DNA of 64,000 nucleotides. It comes from Mycolicibacterium moriokaense. GTDB lineage: Bacteria > Actinomycetota > Actinomycetes > Mycobacteriales > Mycobacteriaceae. The position numbers and the translations under genes were made by a program. Where the stretch lies: NCBI RefSeq assembly GCF_003347205.1, contig NZ_QQBJ01000002.1, positions 186,001 through 250,000 of the forward strand. The letters run 5' to 3'. Numbering within the stretch: position 1 is the stretch's first letter; every line of letters begins with the position of its first letter. Under the pieces are notes generated by a model. The model was given only the letters and a program-made list of their open reading frames with translations. It was not told the origin of the DNA and did not search any database. Positions 8,715-17,230 of this stretch are shown piece by piece.

Positions 8715-9547
8715 CAATCGTCGACTTCGACGCAGACGCCGACCGCCCCCGCACCGACGTGCACGGCGAGCACCGGTCCCATCTCGGTGACCGTCGGCGG
8801 GGCGATCTGAGGCAGCCGCACGGACAGAGTCTTGGCGATGTCGTCCGCCGTGTCGGGGTTGTCGACGTGGTGTACGGCGATCCTCGCCTCGCGGTCGCCG
8901 ACCACCTCGGCGACCTGTTCGATCAGCGCCGCATGCGCCTTGGTTGCGGTGCGGATCCGCTGACCCAGCACCAGCCTGCCGTCGACGTCCAGACACAGCA
9001 GCGGTTTCAGCGACAGCGCCGAGCCCAGCAGCGAGGCGCCCCTGCGGATCCTGCCGCTACGCCGCAGGTTGTCGAGGCGGTGCACGACGATGAACGCGTG
9101 GCCGCGCGGCACGGCCGAACGCGCGGCGGCCTCGACAGCGTCGAGATCCGCGCCGGAGGCGGCCTGACGGGCTGCGGCCAATGCCACGAATCCGACGCCC
9201 ATCGCCGCCGACCTGGAGTTCACGACGCGCACCGCCGGGCCGAATTCCCGCGCCGCGGACACCGCGGAGCTGTAGGTGCTCGACAGCGCCGCAGAGATGT
9301 GCACCGCCACCACACCGTCCCCGCCGCTTCGGCTCAACGCCTCCCGGTATGCGTCGGCGAGTTCGGCCGGCGTCGCACCCGCGGTGGTGGCGTGACGCTG
9401 ATGGACATCAGCCGGCACGTCGTCGACACCGTCCCGAAAGTCCTTGCCGTCCAGCAGGGTGTGCAGGGGCACTTGTTGAATGCCACACCGCGCGAGGTCC
9501 TCGGGCTGCAGACGCGAGGACGAGTCGGTGACCACCACGACGGCCAT
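8714..9547 (-). CDS. DegV-family fatty-acid-binding protein
   Basis: 277 residues. It starts VVVVTDSSSRLQPEDL, the DegV signature (V-x-D-S-x-x-x-L). Later come HISAALSSTYSSA and RLDNLRRSGRI, both conserved in DegV/FakB-type proteins that hold a fatty acid in a deep pocket. In Firmicutes FakB presents the lipid to the FakA kinase; no FakA is seen here. The position directly after octT matches Rv2417c of M. tuberculosis as I recall it. Its link with octanoyl transfer to glucosylglycerates is only contextual. Confidence 0.88.
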   Translation of the reverse strand: MAVVVVTDSSSRLQPEDLARCGIQQVPLHTLLDGKDFRDGVDDVPADVHQRHATTAGATPAELADAYREALSRSGGDGVVAVHISAALSSTYSSAVSAAREFGPAVRVVNSRSAAMGVGFVALAAARQAASGADLDAVEAAARSAVPRGHAFIVVHRLDNLRRSGRIRRGASLLGSALSLKPLLCLDVDGRLVLGQRIRTATKAHAALIEQVAEVVGDREARIAVHHVDNPDTADDIAKTLSVRLPQIAPPTVTEMGPVLAVHVGAGAVGVCVEVDD

Positions 9548-9549
9548 GG

Positions 9550-10281
9550 CTATGCGGTGTCCTCTTGCACCACTCCGGCTTCCTGCAATCCCTTGAGCAT
9601 CAGCTCGGCGACCGCCTGGTGCGCCTCGAAGTTCCAGTGGATGCCGTCGGGGTTGCTGCGGCCACTCATGATGTGCTCGGCGACAGCGGCTTTCAGGTCG
9701 ACCAGCGGCACGTGGTGCTCGGCCGCCCAGTCGGTGATCGCCTTGACGGTGCCCGCCCGGCCGTGATGCGCCTTGCCGTAGGTCTCGGCGACGTGCACGG
9801 ACGGCAGCGAGGCCACGACCGGAATGCCCGGACGGTTGAAATCAATCGCGCCGCGCGTCATCTCGAGGTACTCGACAGAGACGTGGGGCGGCAGCGCCGC
9901 CCTTGCGATCGGAGACAACCGGGGCTGCGCCCAGCCGTATCCGTCGCGTGCCCAGCGCCGTAGCCACGACGGGCGCACGTAGCGGATGAGTTCGCGCAGC
10001 GCCGTCGGCAGCGGCGACGGCAGCGAATCCATCCCTCCGGTCGCGAAGATGACCGCGCCCGCTCGGGGCAGCGCCGCCCAGGAGCGCGGGTCCTGCGTCG
10101 CCGCCCACCACACGTCGCGGCAGGTCCAGCCGATCCGGCCGATCAATTCGAGGTCCCAACCGAGTTGGGCGGCAACGATGTTGGGCCAGATTCGCGGATC
10201 GTCGGACGGCAGCCCGCCGGTCGGCCCGTAGTAGGCGAGGGAGTCGCAGAAGACCAGAAGTGTCGGCCGGTCAGAGGACAT
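9550..10281 (-). CDS. octT: Diglucosylglycerate octanoyltransferase
   Basis: 243 residues from ATG at 10281. A SGNH/GDSL-like N-terminus ([13 protein letters not shown], with the nucleophile Ser in block I) is followed by a C-terminal block with [10 protein letters not shown], which supplies the catalytic Asp and His. The family member Rv2418c transfers octanoate to diglucosylglycerate, an early step of 6-O-methylglucose lipopolysaccharide synthesis. The gene overlaps gpgP by 11 bases, and that enzyme makes glucosylglycerate, so the two steps are co-expressed. Assignment relies on motif plus conserved order. Confidence 0.88.
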   Translation of the reverse strand: MSSDRPTLLVFCDSLAYYGPTGGLPSDDPRIWPNIVAAQLGWDLELIGRIGWTCRDVWWAATQDPRSWAALPRAGAVIFATGGMDSLPSPLPTALRELIRYVRPSWLRRWARDGYGWAQPRLSPIARAALPPHVSVEYLEMTRGAIDFNRPGIPVVASLPSVHVAETYGKAHHGRAGTVKAITDWAAEHHVPLVDLKAAVAEHIMSGRSNPDGIHWNFEAHQAVAELMLKGLQEAGVVQEDTA

Positions 10282-10939
10282 CGTTGGCGACCTGTGCCGA
10301 GGCGTTCCACACATCCAGGCGCCAGCGGATGTCGTCGAACGCCGCGCCGTCGTCGGAGTGGCCGGAAAGCTGCACCCAACTCGCGTTGCCCATACCGCCC
10401 AGCGCAGGCCAGTTGTCGACAGGCAATTTCAGCAGCGCCGCCGTCAGCGCGGCGATCAGCCCGCCGTGTGCCACCAGCACCACTGGCCGCTCGGGTTCGT
10501 CTGCGCCCCACTCGGTCTGCTCACCCACGAGCTCCTCGACCAGGGGCAGCGAGCGGGACGCCACGTCGACCCTGCTCTCGCCGCCATGCGGAGCCCACCG
10601 GGCGTCGTTACGCCATGCCAGCCGCGCCCCCGGCCAGGACGCGTCCACCTCGAGATGCGTCAGGTCCTGCCAGTCACCCAGGTGGGTTTCCCGCAACCGG
10701 GCGTCGGCGAGTACCGACAGCCCCGACCTCTCCCCCAGCGCCACCGCGGTGTCCAGCGCGCGGCGCAGGTCCGACGAGACGATCAGCATCGGTTGCCGTT
10801 TGGCCAGCACCTCGGCGGCGGCGACCGCCTGATCCCGGCCGAGGTCGCTCAGTTCGGTGTCGAGTTGGCCCTGCATGCGGCCGCCTGCGTTGTACTCGGT
10901 CTGCCCGTGCCGCAGCATCACCAGGCGACGGATGGTCAC
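10271..10939 (-). CDS. gpgP: Glucosyl-3-phosphoglycerate phosphatase
   Basis: 222 residues when started at GTG 10939, which gives the GTGA overlap with rsfS. It is a histidine phosphatase: LRHGQT places the phospho-accepting His at residue 11, Glu84 lies in RETHLGDW, and the second His is in VAHGG (His158). The length and numbering agree with the M. tuberculosis enzyme (Rv2419c, His11/Glu84 from memory). It removes phosphate from glucosyl-3-phosphoglycerate to give glucosylglycerate for methylglucose lipopolysaccharide synthesis. An upstream in-frame start at 10984 would overlap rsfS more and is disfavoured. Confidence 0.9.
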   Translation of the reverse strand: MTIRRLVMLRHGQTEYNAGGRMQGQLDTELSDLGRDQAVAAAEVLAKRQPMLIVSSDLRRALDTAVALGERSGLSVLADARLRETHLGDWQDLTHLEVDASWPGARLAWRNDARWAPHGGESRVDVASRSLPLVEELVGEQTEWGADEPERPVVLVAHGGLIAALTAALLKLPVDNWPALGGMGNASWVQLSGHSDDGAAFDDIRWRLDVWNASAQVANDVL

Positions 10940-11307
10940 GGCGTCTCCTCCAGGTCGATCGGGAGGATCGGACAGTCCCGCCAAAGCCGGTCCAGCGCAT
11001 AGAAATTGCGCTCGTCCTGGTGCTGGATGTGGACCACGATGTCGACGAAATCCAGCAGGGTCCAGCGTCCTTCGCGTGCGCCCTCGCGTCGCGCAGGCTT
11101 GTAGCCGGCCAGCCGCATCTTCTCCTCGACCTCGTCGACGATCGCGTTGACCTGGCGCTCGTTGGACGCCGACGCGATCACGAAACAGTCGGTGATGACC
11201 AGCTGGCCGGAGACGTCGATGACGACGACATCGTCGGCCAGCTTCGAGGCGGCCGCCCGCGCGGCGACCGTCGCCATCATGATGGCCTCGTCGGAAGCGC
11301 CCGTCAC
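10936..11307 (-). CDS. rsfS: Ribosome silencing factor RsfS
   Basis: 123 residues from GTG at 11307, with GTGA overlaps on both sides (nadD and gpgP). It matches the RsfS/Iojap family: [51 protein letters not shown] and a conserved NFYALDRLW. RsfS binds ribosomal protein L14 and blocks 50S-30S joining in starvation. The pairing with nadD is widespread in bacteria. Confidence 0.92.
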   Translation of the reverse strand: MTGASDEAIMMATVAARAAASKLADDVVVIDVSGQLVITDCFVIASASNERQVNAIVDEVEEKMRLAGYKPARREGAREGRWTLLDFVDIVVHIQHQDERNFYALDRLWRDCPILPIDLEETP

Positions 11308-11939
11308 GACTGCTCCTGTGTCACAAGGGCATGCGAGTGGTAGAGCCGGCGCTTGGAGACGTACTGCACGACGCCGTCGGGCACCAGATACCAGATCGGC
11401 CGGTTCTGTTCGGCGCGCTTGCGGCAGTCCGTCGAGGAGATCGCCAGCGCGGGCACCTCGACCAGGGTCAGCGCATCGTCCGACATCTCCTTCAACGCCT
11501 TCTGGATGTGCTCGCCGTCGAGCTCGTAGCCGGGCCTGCTGACACCCACGAATTTGGCGAGGGCGAACATCTCCTCCCAGTGCTGCCACGTCAGGATCGA
11601 CGCCAGCGCGTCCGCCCCGGTGATGAAGTAGAGGTCGGCGTCGGGGTTGAGCGCCCTCAGGTCGCGCAGCGTGTCGCGGGTGTATGTCGGGCCGGCACGG
11701 TCGATGTCCACTCGGCTCACCGAGAATCGCGGATTCGACGCGGTCGCGATCACGGTCATCAGGTAGCGATCCTCCGCCGGCGTGACGTCGCGGGTCTTCT
11801 GCCACGGCTGGCCCGTCGGCACGAACACCACCTCGTGCAGATCGAACCGATCGGCGACCTCGCTCGCGGCGACCAAGTGCCCGTTGTGGACGGGATCGAA
11901 GGTCCCGCCCATCACGCCCAGCTTGCGTCGAGATGCCAC
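11304..11939 (-). CDS. nadD: Nicotinate-nucleotide adenylyltransferase
   Basis: 211 residues from GTG at 11939. The nucleotidyltransferase motifs are clear: [12 protein letters not shown] (HxGH) near the start and ISSTDCRKR near residue 165 (ISSTxxR type). It makes deamido-NAD from nicotinate mononucleotide and ATP; the second NAD gene of the window, nadE, lies 30 kb away. It heads the nadD-rsfS-gpgP-octT-degV run, 32 bases downstream of the GntR gene on the same strand, so part of its transcription may start within or before that gene. Confidence 0.93.
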   Translation of the reverse strand: MASRRKLGVMGGTFDPVHNGHLVAASEVADRFDLHEVVFVPTGQPWQKTRDVTPAEDRYLMTVIATASNPRFSVSRVDIDRAGPTYTRDTLRDLRALNPDADLYFITGADALASILTWQHWEEMFALAKFVGVSRPGYELDGEHIQKALKEMSDDALTLVEVPALAISSTDCRKRAEQNRPIWYLVPDGVVQYVSKRRLYHSHALVTQEQS

Positions 11940-11971
11940 GTTTAGGCAGCTTACGGCAGTCGTCTGGACCG

Positions 11972-12745
11972 CTAGACGCCGGAAAGCCGATGCGCACCGA
12001 GCAGTTCGGACACCTCGAAGGAGGCGCGGTCGGCGCGGTACACGTCACGGGCGTACTCGACGCAGCGGCCCTCGCTGTCCTCGGTGCGGCGGGTCAGCAG
12101 CGTGCCTGCCGATCCCGCGCGCACGCCGAGCTGCGCGCTCGAGGCGTCGTCGAGCACGATCGACTCCAGCACCGCGGTGGAGCGGGCGAGGTCGACGCCG
12201 TAGCGGTTGCGCAGGATCGCCCACAGCGAGCCGTCGTCGGGTTCGTCGAGGATGCCGGGTGTGAGGTCGGCGGGCAGGAACGTCGTCTCCAGCGCGAACG
12301 GGACGTCGTCGACGGTGCGCAGCCGGTGGAACACGTTGACCATCGCGGCGTCGTCCAGGCCGAGGGCCAGCCGCACGGCGGGCGTCGGGTGCTGGTGCTC
12401 GGCCCACAGCAGGCGGGCCGCGGGCCGCCGCCCCAGCCGTGACACCTCCTCGGAGAAGCTGCCGATGTGGAAGCGCACCCGCGGCTCGGCGACGAAGGTG
12501 CCACGCGGCGGCTTGCGGTAGACCACGCCCTCGCTTTCCAGCAGCGACAGGGCCTGCCGCGCGGTCATCCGGCTCACCCCGTGCCGCTCGGCCAACTCCC
12601 GCTCGGAGGCCAGCAGCGTGTGCGGTCCCAGCTGCTCAGTGGCGATCCGGTCGCGCACCACCGCTGCGATCGCGATGTATCTAGGGATGGCGGGCGGGGA
12701 CTGGCCCCGCGTTGCGGCCGGGGTGGTTCGCGCGGCGCGAGACAT
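11972..12745 (-). CDS. GntR-family (HutC/DasR-type) transcriptional regulator
   Basis: 257 residues from ATG at 12745. The N-terminal winged helix (about residues 15-85, [21 protein letters not shown]) is of GntR type. The C-terminal ~150 residues form a UTRA ligand-binding domain ([21 protein letters not shown]), as in HutC/DasR regulators that sense sugar phosphates or small acids. It is divergent from the permease/kinase/oxidoreductase operon. Two copies of a DasR-like operator lie in the shared 136-base spacer, so it very probably represses itself and that operon. Confidence 0.9.
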   Translation of the reverse strand: MSRAARTTPAATRGQSPPAIPRYIAIAAVVRDRIATEQLGPHTLLASERELAERHGVSRMTARQALSLLESEGVVYRKPPRGTFVAEPRVRFHIGSFSEEVSRLGRRPAARLLWAEHQHPTPAVRLALGLDDAAMVNVFHRLRTVDDVPFALETTFLPADLTPGILDEPDDGSLWAILRNRYGVDLARSTAVLESIVLDDASSAQLGVRAGSAGTLLTRRTEDSEGRCVEYARDVYRADRASFEVSELLGAHRLSGV

Positions 12746-12776
12746 GTCTGCAGCGTAACCGCAATCGAAAACCAAC

Positions 12777-12788
12777 TGGTCTATGCCA
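12777..12788. promoter_or_regulatory. DasR-like GntR operator, copy 1
   Basis: ACTGGTCTATGCCA (core TGGTCTATGCCA, 12777-12788) closely resembles the DasR responsive element, an ACTGGTCTAGACCA-type sequence known from Streptomyces. It lies 32 bases upstream of the GntR start codon and shares AACCAnCTGGTCTAT with copy 2. Confidence 0.65.
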
Positions 12789-12815
12789 TGGCTTTGTAAA
12801 CACTTCGCGATGGGC

Positions 12816-12843
12816 TTGACGGTGGCTTGGGTCACATCCATAC
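12816..12843 (+). promoter_or_regulatory. Candidate promoter of the permease/kinase operon
   Basis: TTGACG at 12816-12821 and CATACT at 12838-12843 are separated by 16 bases, a plausible SigA-type promoter. Transcription would begin near 12850, so operator copy 2 would overlap the start of the transcript. Confidence 0.4.
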
Positions 12844-12858
12844 TACGGTTCAACCAGC

Positions 12859-12870
12859 TGGTCTATACCA
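12859..12870. promoter_or_regulatory. DasR-like GntR operator, copy 2
   Basis: TGGTCTATACCA is an inverted repeat (TGGT-CTAT-ACCA) ending 11 bases before the permease start codon and just upstream of its GGGAGG. It lies 82 bases from copy 1, about eight helical turns, so a regulator dimer on each could face the same side of the DNA. Confidence 0.65.
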
Positions 12871-12881
12871 CGGGAGGCACG

Positions 12882-14384
12882 ATGACCCATTCAGATCCAT
12901 CAACCGCCGGCGATGCCGCTGACCTGGCCAAGTTCGGTTACAAGGAAGCACTGGAACGGCGCACCAGCCGCTTCGCGTCGTTCGCCGTGGCGTTCGCGTT
13001 CGTCTCGATCGCCACCGGCATCTTCACCACGTACGGGTCGGTGTTGAACTCGTCGGGCCCGGTCGGCATCTGGACGTGGCCGATCGCCGTCGTCGGGCAA
13101 CTCGCCGTCGCCTTCATCCTGGGCGCGCTGGCCGCGCGGATCCCGGTGACCGGGTATCACTACCAGTGGATGTCGCGCCTGGCCAACCCGGTGCTGGGCT
13201 GGATCCTCGGCTGGATCTCGTTCACCTTCCTGGCGATCGTGGTGGTCGCCGTCGACTACACGATCGCCTCGACGATCCTGCCGGTGCTGCTGAACTACGA
13301 GGGCACGGCGACCATCGCCTGGGTGGTCACCGCGCTGGTGCTGTTGGTTCAGGCCCTGCTGGTGGGGTTCTCCACGCCGTGGGCCGAACGCGTCAACAAC
13401 ACCTTCGTCTCCCTCGAGTTGATCGGCATGGTCGCGCTGACCGTGCTGCTGTTCGTCGTCGGCGCGATCCGCGGTGACATGGACGCCTCGAACCTGTGGA
13501 GCAAGGGCGCCATCCCCTCCGAGGGCTTCTGGAGCTTCGGCGACCTGACGTCCGCGGGCCCGTGGATGTTGGGATTCCTGCTGGGCGCGTTCACCATCGT
13601 CGGCTTCGAGTCGGCGGCCAACCTTGCCGAAGAAACCAACGACCCCGAGCGCGTCGTGCCCCGCGCGATGTGGCACGCCGTCGTCGCATCCGGTGTGCTC
13701 GGCTTCCTGTTCATCGTCGCCGTCACGCTGTGCGCGGGCGACCCGGTCGCGCTGGCCGAATCGGGCACGCCGATCGCCGACGTCATCGACCACACCCTGG
13801 GCTCGGCCGTGGCCACCCTGTTGTTGCTGATGGTGGTGCTGGCGATCTTCGCCTGCGGCCTGGTCATCATGATCACCGGCGTCCGGTTGACCTGGGCGAT
13901 GTCACGCGACGAACGCTTCCCGGGGTGGCAGCAGTGGGGCCAGATCTCACCGAAGTTCCACACGCCGCTGAAGGCCACAGTGCTGTATGTCGTTCTCGCC
14001 GAACTGATCCTGGCCATCTTCTCGCATTCGGAGACGGCGCTGTTCACGTTGTTCGGCGCCGCGACGCTGCTGCCCGCCGTGATGTACGCCTCGACGGTGG
14101 TGCTGTATCTCGTCAAGCGCAAGTCGCTGCCCGTCAGCGACAAGTTCAACCTCGGCGCCTGGGAGATACCGACGCTGATCGTGGCCGTGGTGTGGCTGGT
14201 GTTCGAGTTGGCGCTGTTCAGGGACTCGAGTTTCAAGCAGGCGTGGGCGTACGTCATCGTGATGGTGATCATCGGGGCGTGCTATCTCGGCTACCTGCTG
14301 GCCACCCGCGGCAAGAGCGGACTGACCATGCCCGGCATGGGCTCGATCGACGCCCAACTGGACGCCGAGGCGGCCAAGGACTAG
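12882..14384 (+). CDS. APC-superfamily (amino acid/amine-type) permease
   Basis: 500 residues from ATG at 12882, with GGGAGG at 12872-12877. About 12 membrane segments. The TM1 region (SVLNSSGPVGIWTWPIAVVGQ) and the block FTIVGFESAANLAEETNDPERVVPRA are typical of the amino acid/polyamine/choline permease group (GABA- and choline-permease like). It is first in an operon with a GlpK-like kinase and GlpA/GlpB-like flavoproteins, where one would expect a GlpF channel or sugar transporter. An APC carrier suggests that the imported substrate carries an amino or other polar nitrogen group (inference). Confidence 0.88.
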   Translation: MTHSDPSTAGDAADLAKFGYKEALERRTSRFASFAVAFAFVSIATGIFTTYGSVLNSSGPVGIWTWPIAVVGQLAVAFILGALAARIPVTGYHYQWMSRLANPVLGWILGWISFTFLAIVVVAVDYTIASTILPVLLNYEGTATIAWVVTALVLLVQALLVGFSTPWAERVNNTFVSLELIGMVALTVLLFVVGAIRGDMDASNLWSKGAIPSEGFWSFGDLTSAGPWMLGFLLGAFTIVGFESAANLAEETNDPERVVPRAMWHAVVASGVLGFLFIVAVTLCAGDPVALAESGTPIADVIDHTLGSAVATLLLLMVVLAIFACGLVIMITGVRLTWAMSRDERFPGWQQWGQISPKFHTPLKATVLYVVLAELILAIFSHSETALFTLFGAATLLPAVMYASTVVLYLVKRKSLPVSDKFNLGAWEIPTLIVAVVWLVFELALFRDSSFKQAWAYVIVMVIIGACYLGYLLATRGKSGLTMPGMGSIDAQLDAEAAKD

Positions 14385-14405
14385 GACGGACGGCAGAGGC
14401 GAATC

Positions 14406-15845
14406 GTGGCTCACTTCCTGGCGATCGATCAAGGGACGTCGGGCACCAAAGCCATCGTCGTCGACGACGCCGGGCAGGTGGTCTCCATCGCCGAGGTGGC
14501 GGTGCGGCCGGAGTATCTGGCGGGCGGCGGGGTCGAGCAGGACCCGGAGGCGTTGTTCGAGTCCGTCGTCGGTGCGGGCCGAAAAGCGCTGGCGCAGGCC
14601 GGTGTTCCCGTCGTCGCCGTCGCACTGGCCAACCAGGGTGAGACCGTTCTGGCCTGGGACCGCGCGACCGGTCGTCCCCTGACGCCCGCGGTGGTGTGGC
14701 AGGACCGCCGCGCCGAATCGATCTGCGCGACGCTGTCGTCGAAGGCCGACATGGTCGCGCAGCGCACCGGCCTGGTGCTCGACCCGTACTTCTCCGCGCC
14801 GAAGATGGCGTGGATCCGGGCCAACATGACCACCGACGGCGTGGTCACCACCACGGACACCTGGCTGGTGCACCGCTTGTGCGGCGCGTTCGTCACCGAC
14901 TCCTCGACGGCGAGCAGGTCGCTGCTCATCTCGCTGGATTCGGTGGCCTGGGACGACGAACTGGTCGCCGTGTTCGGGCTCACCGGTGAACTGTTGCCCG
15001 AGATCGTGGCCAGCGACCAGATCGTCGGCAGCACTGATGTTTTCGGGCCGACGATTCCGGTCGCCGGGCTGATCGTGGATCAGCAGGCCGCGTTGCTGGC
15101 CGAGAGCTGCCTGGCCCCCGGCGACGCCAAGTGCACGTTCGGCACCGGCGCGTTCCTGCTGGCGCAACTCGGCGCCAACGCGGCGCGCTCCTCATCGGGG
15201 CTGACCACGTCGGTGGCATGGCAGCTGCGCGAGGACACCTCCTACTGTGTCGACGGTCAGGTCTACACGGCGGCGTCGGCGGTGCGCTGGGCCGTCGACC
15301 TCGGGCTGGTGCCCGCGGCCAACCAGATCGACTCCGTCGCAGCCGATTCCAGTGACGGCGTGCTGTGCGTGCCTGCGCTGGCCGGGCTTGCGGCGCCGTG
15401 GTGGGATTCCGCGGCGACGGCGTCGTTCAGCGGAATGACGCTGTCCAGCGGTCGCGGCCAGCTGGTGCGTGCGCTGCTGGAGGGAATCGCGGCCCAGGTC
15501 GCGGCCCTGGCGGAGCTGGTGGCCACCGACCTCGGGCAGCCGTTGACCCGGCTGCGGGTCGACGGCGGGCTGACGCAGTCCGCGGTGCTGATGCAGACCC
15601 AGGCCGACCTGGCGCAGATCCCCGTCGATGTCTACCCGTCGCTGCACGCCACCGCGTTGGGCGCGGCCGCCTGTGCGCGGCTCGCGCTCGACCCGTCGCT
15701 GGACGTGGCTGCCGCCGCGGGTGCGTGGACGCCGGAGCACACCTACCGGCCGCAGTGGTCGACCGAGCGTGCCGCGGAGTTCATGGCGCGATGGTCGTCC
15801 GCGGCGCAATCCGTTCTGGCGCAGTCGGAATCGGGTGCCACGTGA
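14406..15845 (+). CDS. FGGY-family carbohydrate kinase, glycerol-kinase-like with altered substrate site
   Basis: 479 residues from GTG at 14406. The FGGY fold is clear: AIDQGTSGTKAIVVD phosphate loop, VVWQDRR, GTGAFLL, RVDGGLTQSAVLMQ and GAAACARLAL. It is nearest to glycerol kinase, with DPYFSA (Tyr128) and DQQAAL (Asp225) kept. However, E. coli GlpK has NQRET, whose Arg83 and Glu84 hold glycerol, while this protein has NQGET (Gly78, Glu79). Loss of that Arg argues against glycerol as substrate. An amino-polyol, a larger polyol or a glycerol derivative is possible. It lies 21 bases after the permease and overlaps the GlpA-like gene by 4. Confidence 0.85.
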   Translation: MAHFLAIDQGTSGTKAIVVDDAGQVVSIAEVAVRPEYLAGGGVEQDPEALFESVVGAGRKALAQAGVPVVAVALANQGETVLAWDRATGRPLTPAVVWQDRRAESICATLSSKADMVAQRTGLVLDPYFSAPKMAWIRANMTTDGVVTTTDTWLVHRLCGAFVTDSSTASRSLLISLDSVAWDDELVAVFGLTGELLPEIVASDQIVGSTDVFGPTIPVAGLIVDQQAALLAESCLAPGDAKCTFGTGAFLLAQLGANAARSSSGLTTSVAWQLREDTSYCVDGQVYTAASAVRWAVDLGLVPAANQIDSVAADSSDGVLCVPALAGLAAPWWDSAATASFSGMTLSSGRGQLVRALLEGIAAQVAALAELVATDLGQPLTRLRVDGGLTQSAVLMQTQADLAQIPVDVYPSLHATALGAAACARLALDPSLDVAAAAGAWTPEHTYRPQWSTERAAEFMARWSSAAQSVLAQSESGAT

Positions 15846-17230
15846 CCGGTGGTGACGAAGTCAGCGACGTCATTGTGATCGGCGGCGGGATCGTCGGTTC
15901 CGCGATCGCGCGGGCTCTGGCCGGTACTAGGCTGTCGGTGACCCTGCTCGAAGGACGCGACGACGTCGGCGACGGCACCAGCAAGGCCAACACCGCGCTG
16001 CTGCACACCGGCTTCGACGCCACGCCGGGGACGCTGGAATCCCGTCTGGTGGCGCGAGGCTACGACCTGCTCGGCGAGTATGCCGAACGAACGGGCATCC
16101 CGGTCGAGCGCACCGGCGCGCTGCTGGTCGCATGGACCGACGAGGAACTCGACGCGCTGCCCGGCCTGATCGACAAGGCCGAACGAAATCACTACCACCG
16201 CTGCGAAATCGTTGACGCCGGCGAGGTTTACCGCCGGGTGCCCGCCCTGGGCGCCGGCGTGCTGGGCGGGCTGACGGTGCCCGGCGAATCGATCATCTGC
16301 ACCTGGACGGTGAACCTCGCGCTGGCGACCGACGCGGTGGCGCGCGGTGCGCGGTTGGTGCGTGGCGCGCGGGTGACCGGCGCGGTGGTCGGCGACGGGC
16401 ACACCACGTTGCAGACCACGCGGGGCGACGTGCGCGGCCGCTGGGTGGTCAACGCGGCGGGCCTGGGTGCCGATCACCTCGACGCCGAGTTCGGCCATCA
16501 CCGGTTCACCGTCACCCCGCGCCGCGGCGAACTGCTGGTGTTCGACAAGCTGACCCGGCCGATGGTGCCGTGCATCGTGCTCGCGGTGCCGTCGTCGCGC
16601 GGCAAAGGGGTGCTGGTCAGCCCGACCATCTACGGCAATGTGATGGTGGGCCCGACGTCGGAGAACCTGCAAGACCGTACGGCCACCGGCACTTCGGAGG
16701 ATGGCTTCGAGTTCCTGGTGTCCAAGGGGCGCGCCCTGATGCCGTCGCTGTTCGACGAGGAGATCACCGCCACCTACGCGGGGCTGCGGGCCGCGATCGA
16801 CCGGGACGACTACCTGATCGACCTCGATGCGCCGTCGCGGTATGTGCTGGTCGGCGGCATCCGCTCGACGGGGCTGACGTCCGGGATGGCGATCGCCGAA
16901 CACGTCACCGGGTTGCTCGCCGACGCCGGCGTCGACGTCACCGAGCGACCGGATCTGCCTGTGCCGCCGCGGATGCCGAACCTCGGCGAGGCCTTCACCC
17001 GCCCGTATGACGATGCGCAACGCATCGCGGCGGATCCCGAATACGGTCGCATCGTCTGCTTCTGCGAGCGGGTCACCGCTGGTGAGATTCGCGACGCCTT
17101 CCAATCCCCAATCCCGCCTGCGGATCTCGACGGACTGCGGCGCCGCACCAGGGTGATGAACGGCCGTTGCCAAGGCTTCTACTGCGGCGCGCACACCAAA
17201 GCGCTGCTGGACGCCGGCGGCGCCTCGTGA
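15842..17230 (+). CDS. GlpA-like FAD-dependent glycerol-3-phosphate-type dehydrogenase with BFD [2Fe-2S] tail
   Basis: 462 residues from GTG at 15842 (GTGA overlap with the kinase). The N-terminal DAO-type FAD domain begins DVIVIGGGIVGSAIAR. The C-terminal ~65 residues are a bacterioferritin-associated-ferredoxin-like domain with Cys406, Cys408, Cys443 and Cys448 (C-x-C...C-x4-C), suited to one [2Fe-2S] cluster. This is the GlpA architecture of anaerobic glycerol-3-phosphate dehydrogenase and of the related two-protein dehydrogenases in Firmicutes and Thermotoga. It probably oxidises the phosphorylated product of the adjacent kinase and passes electrons to the next protein. Confidence 0.85.
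   Translation: MTGGDEVSDVIVIGGGIVGSAIARALAGTRLSVTLLEGRDDVGDGTSKANTALLHTGFDATPGTLESRLVARGYDLLGEYAERTGIPVERTGALLVAWTDEELDALPGLIDKAERNHYHRCEIVDAGEVYRRVPALGAGVLGGLTVPGESIICTWTVNLALATDAVARGARLVRGARVTGAVVGDGHTTLQTTRGDVRGRWVVNAAGLGADHLDAEFGHHRFTVTPRRGELLVFDKLTRPMVPCIVLAVPSSRGKGVLVSPTIYGNVMVGPTSENLQDRTATGTSEDGFEFLVSKGRALMPSLFDEEITATYAGLRAAIDRDDYLIDLDAPSRYVLVGGIRSTGLTSGMAIAEHVTGLLADAGVDVTERPDLPVPPRMPNLGEAFTRPYDDAQRIAADPEYGRIVCFCERVTAGEIRDAFQSPIPPADLDGLRRRTRVMNGRCQGFYCGAHTKALLDAGGAS

Noticed and set aside
10940-12048. 370-codon minus frame joining rsfS with the region upstream
   Set aside because: The upstream part overlaps nadD in another frame; the GTG at 11307 with GTGA overlap is the sensible rsfS start.
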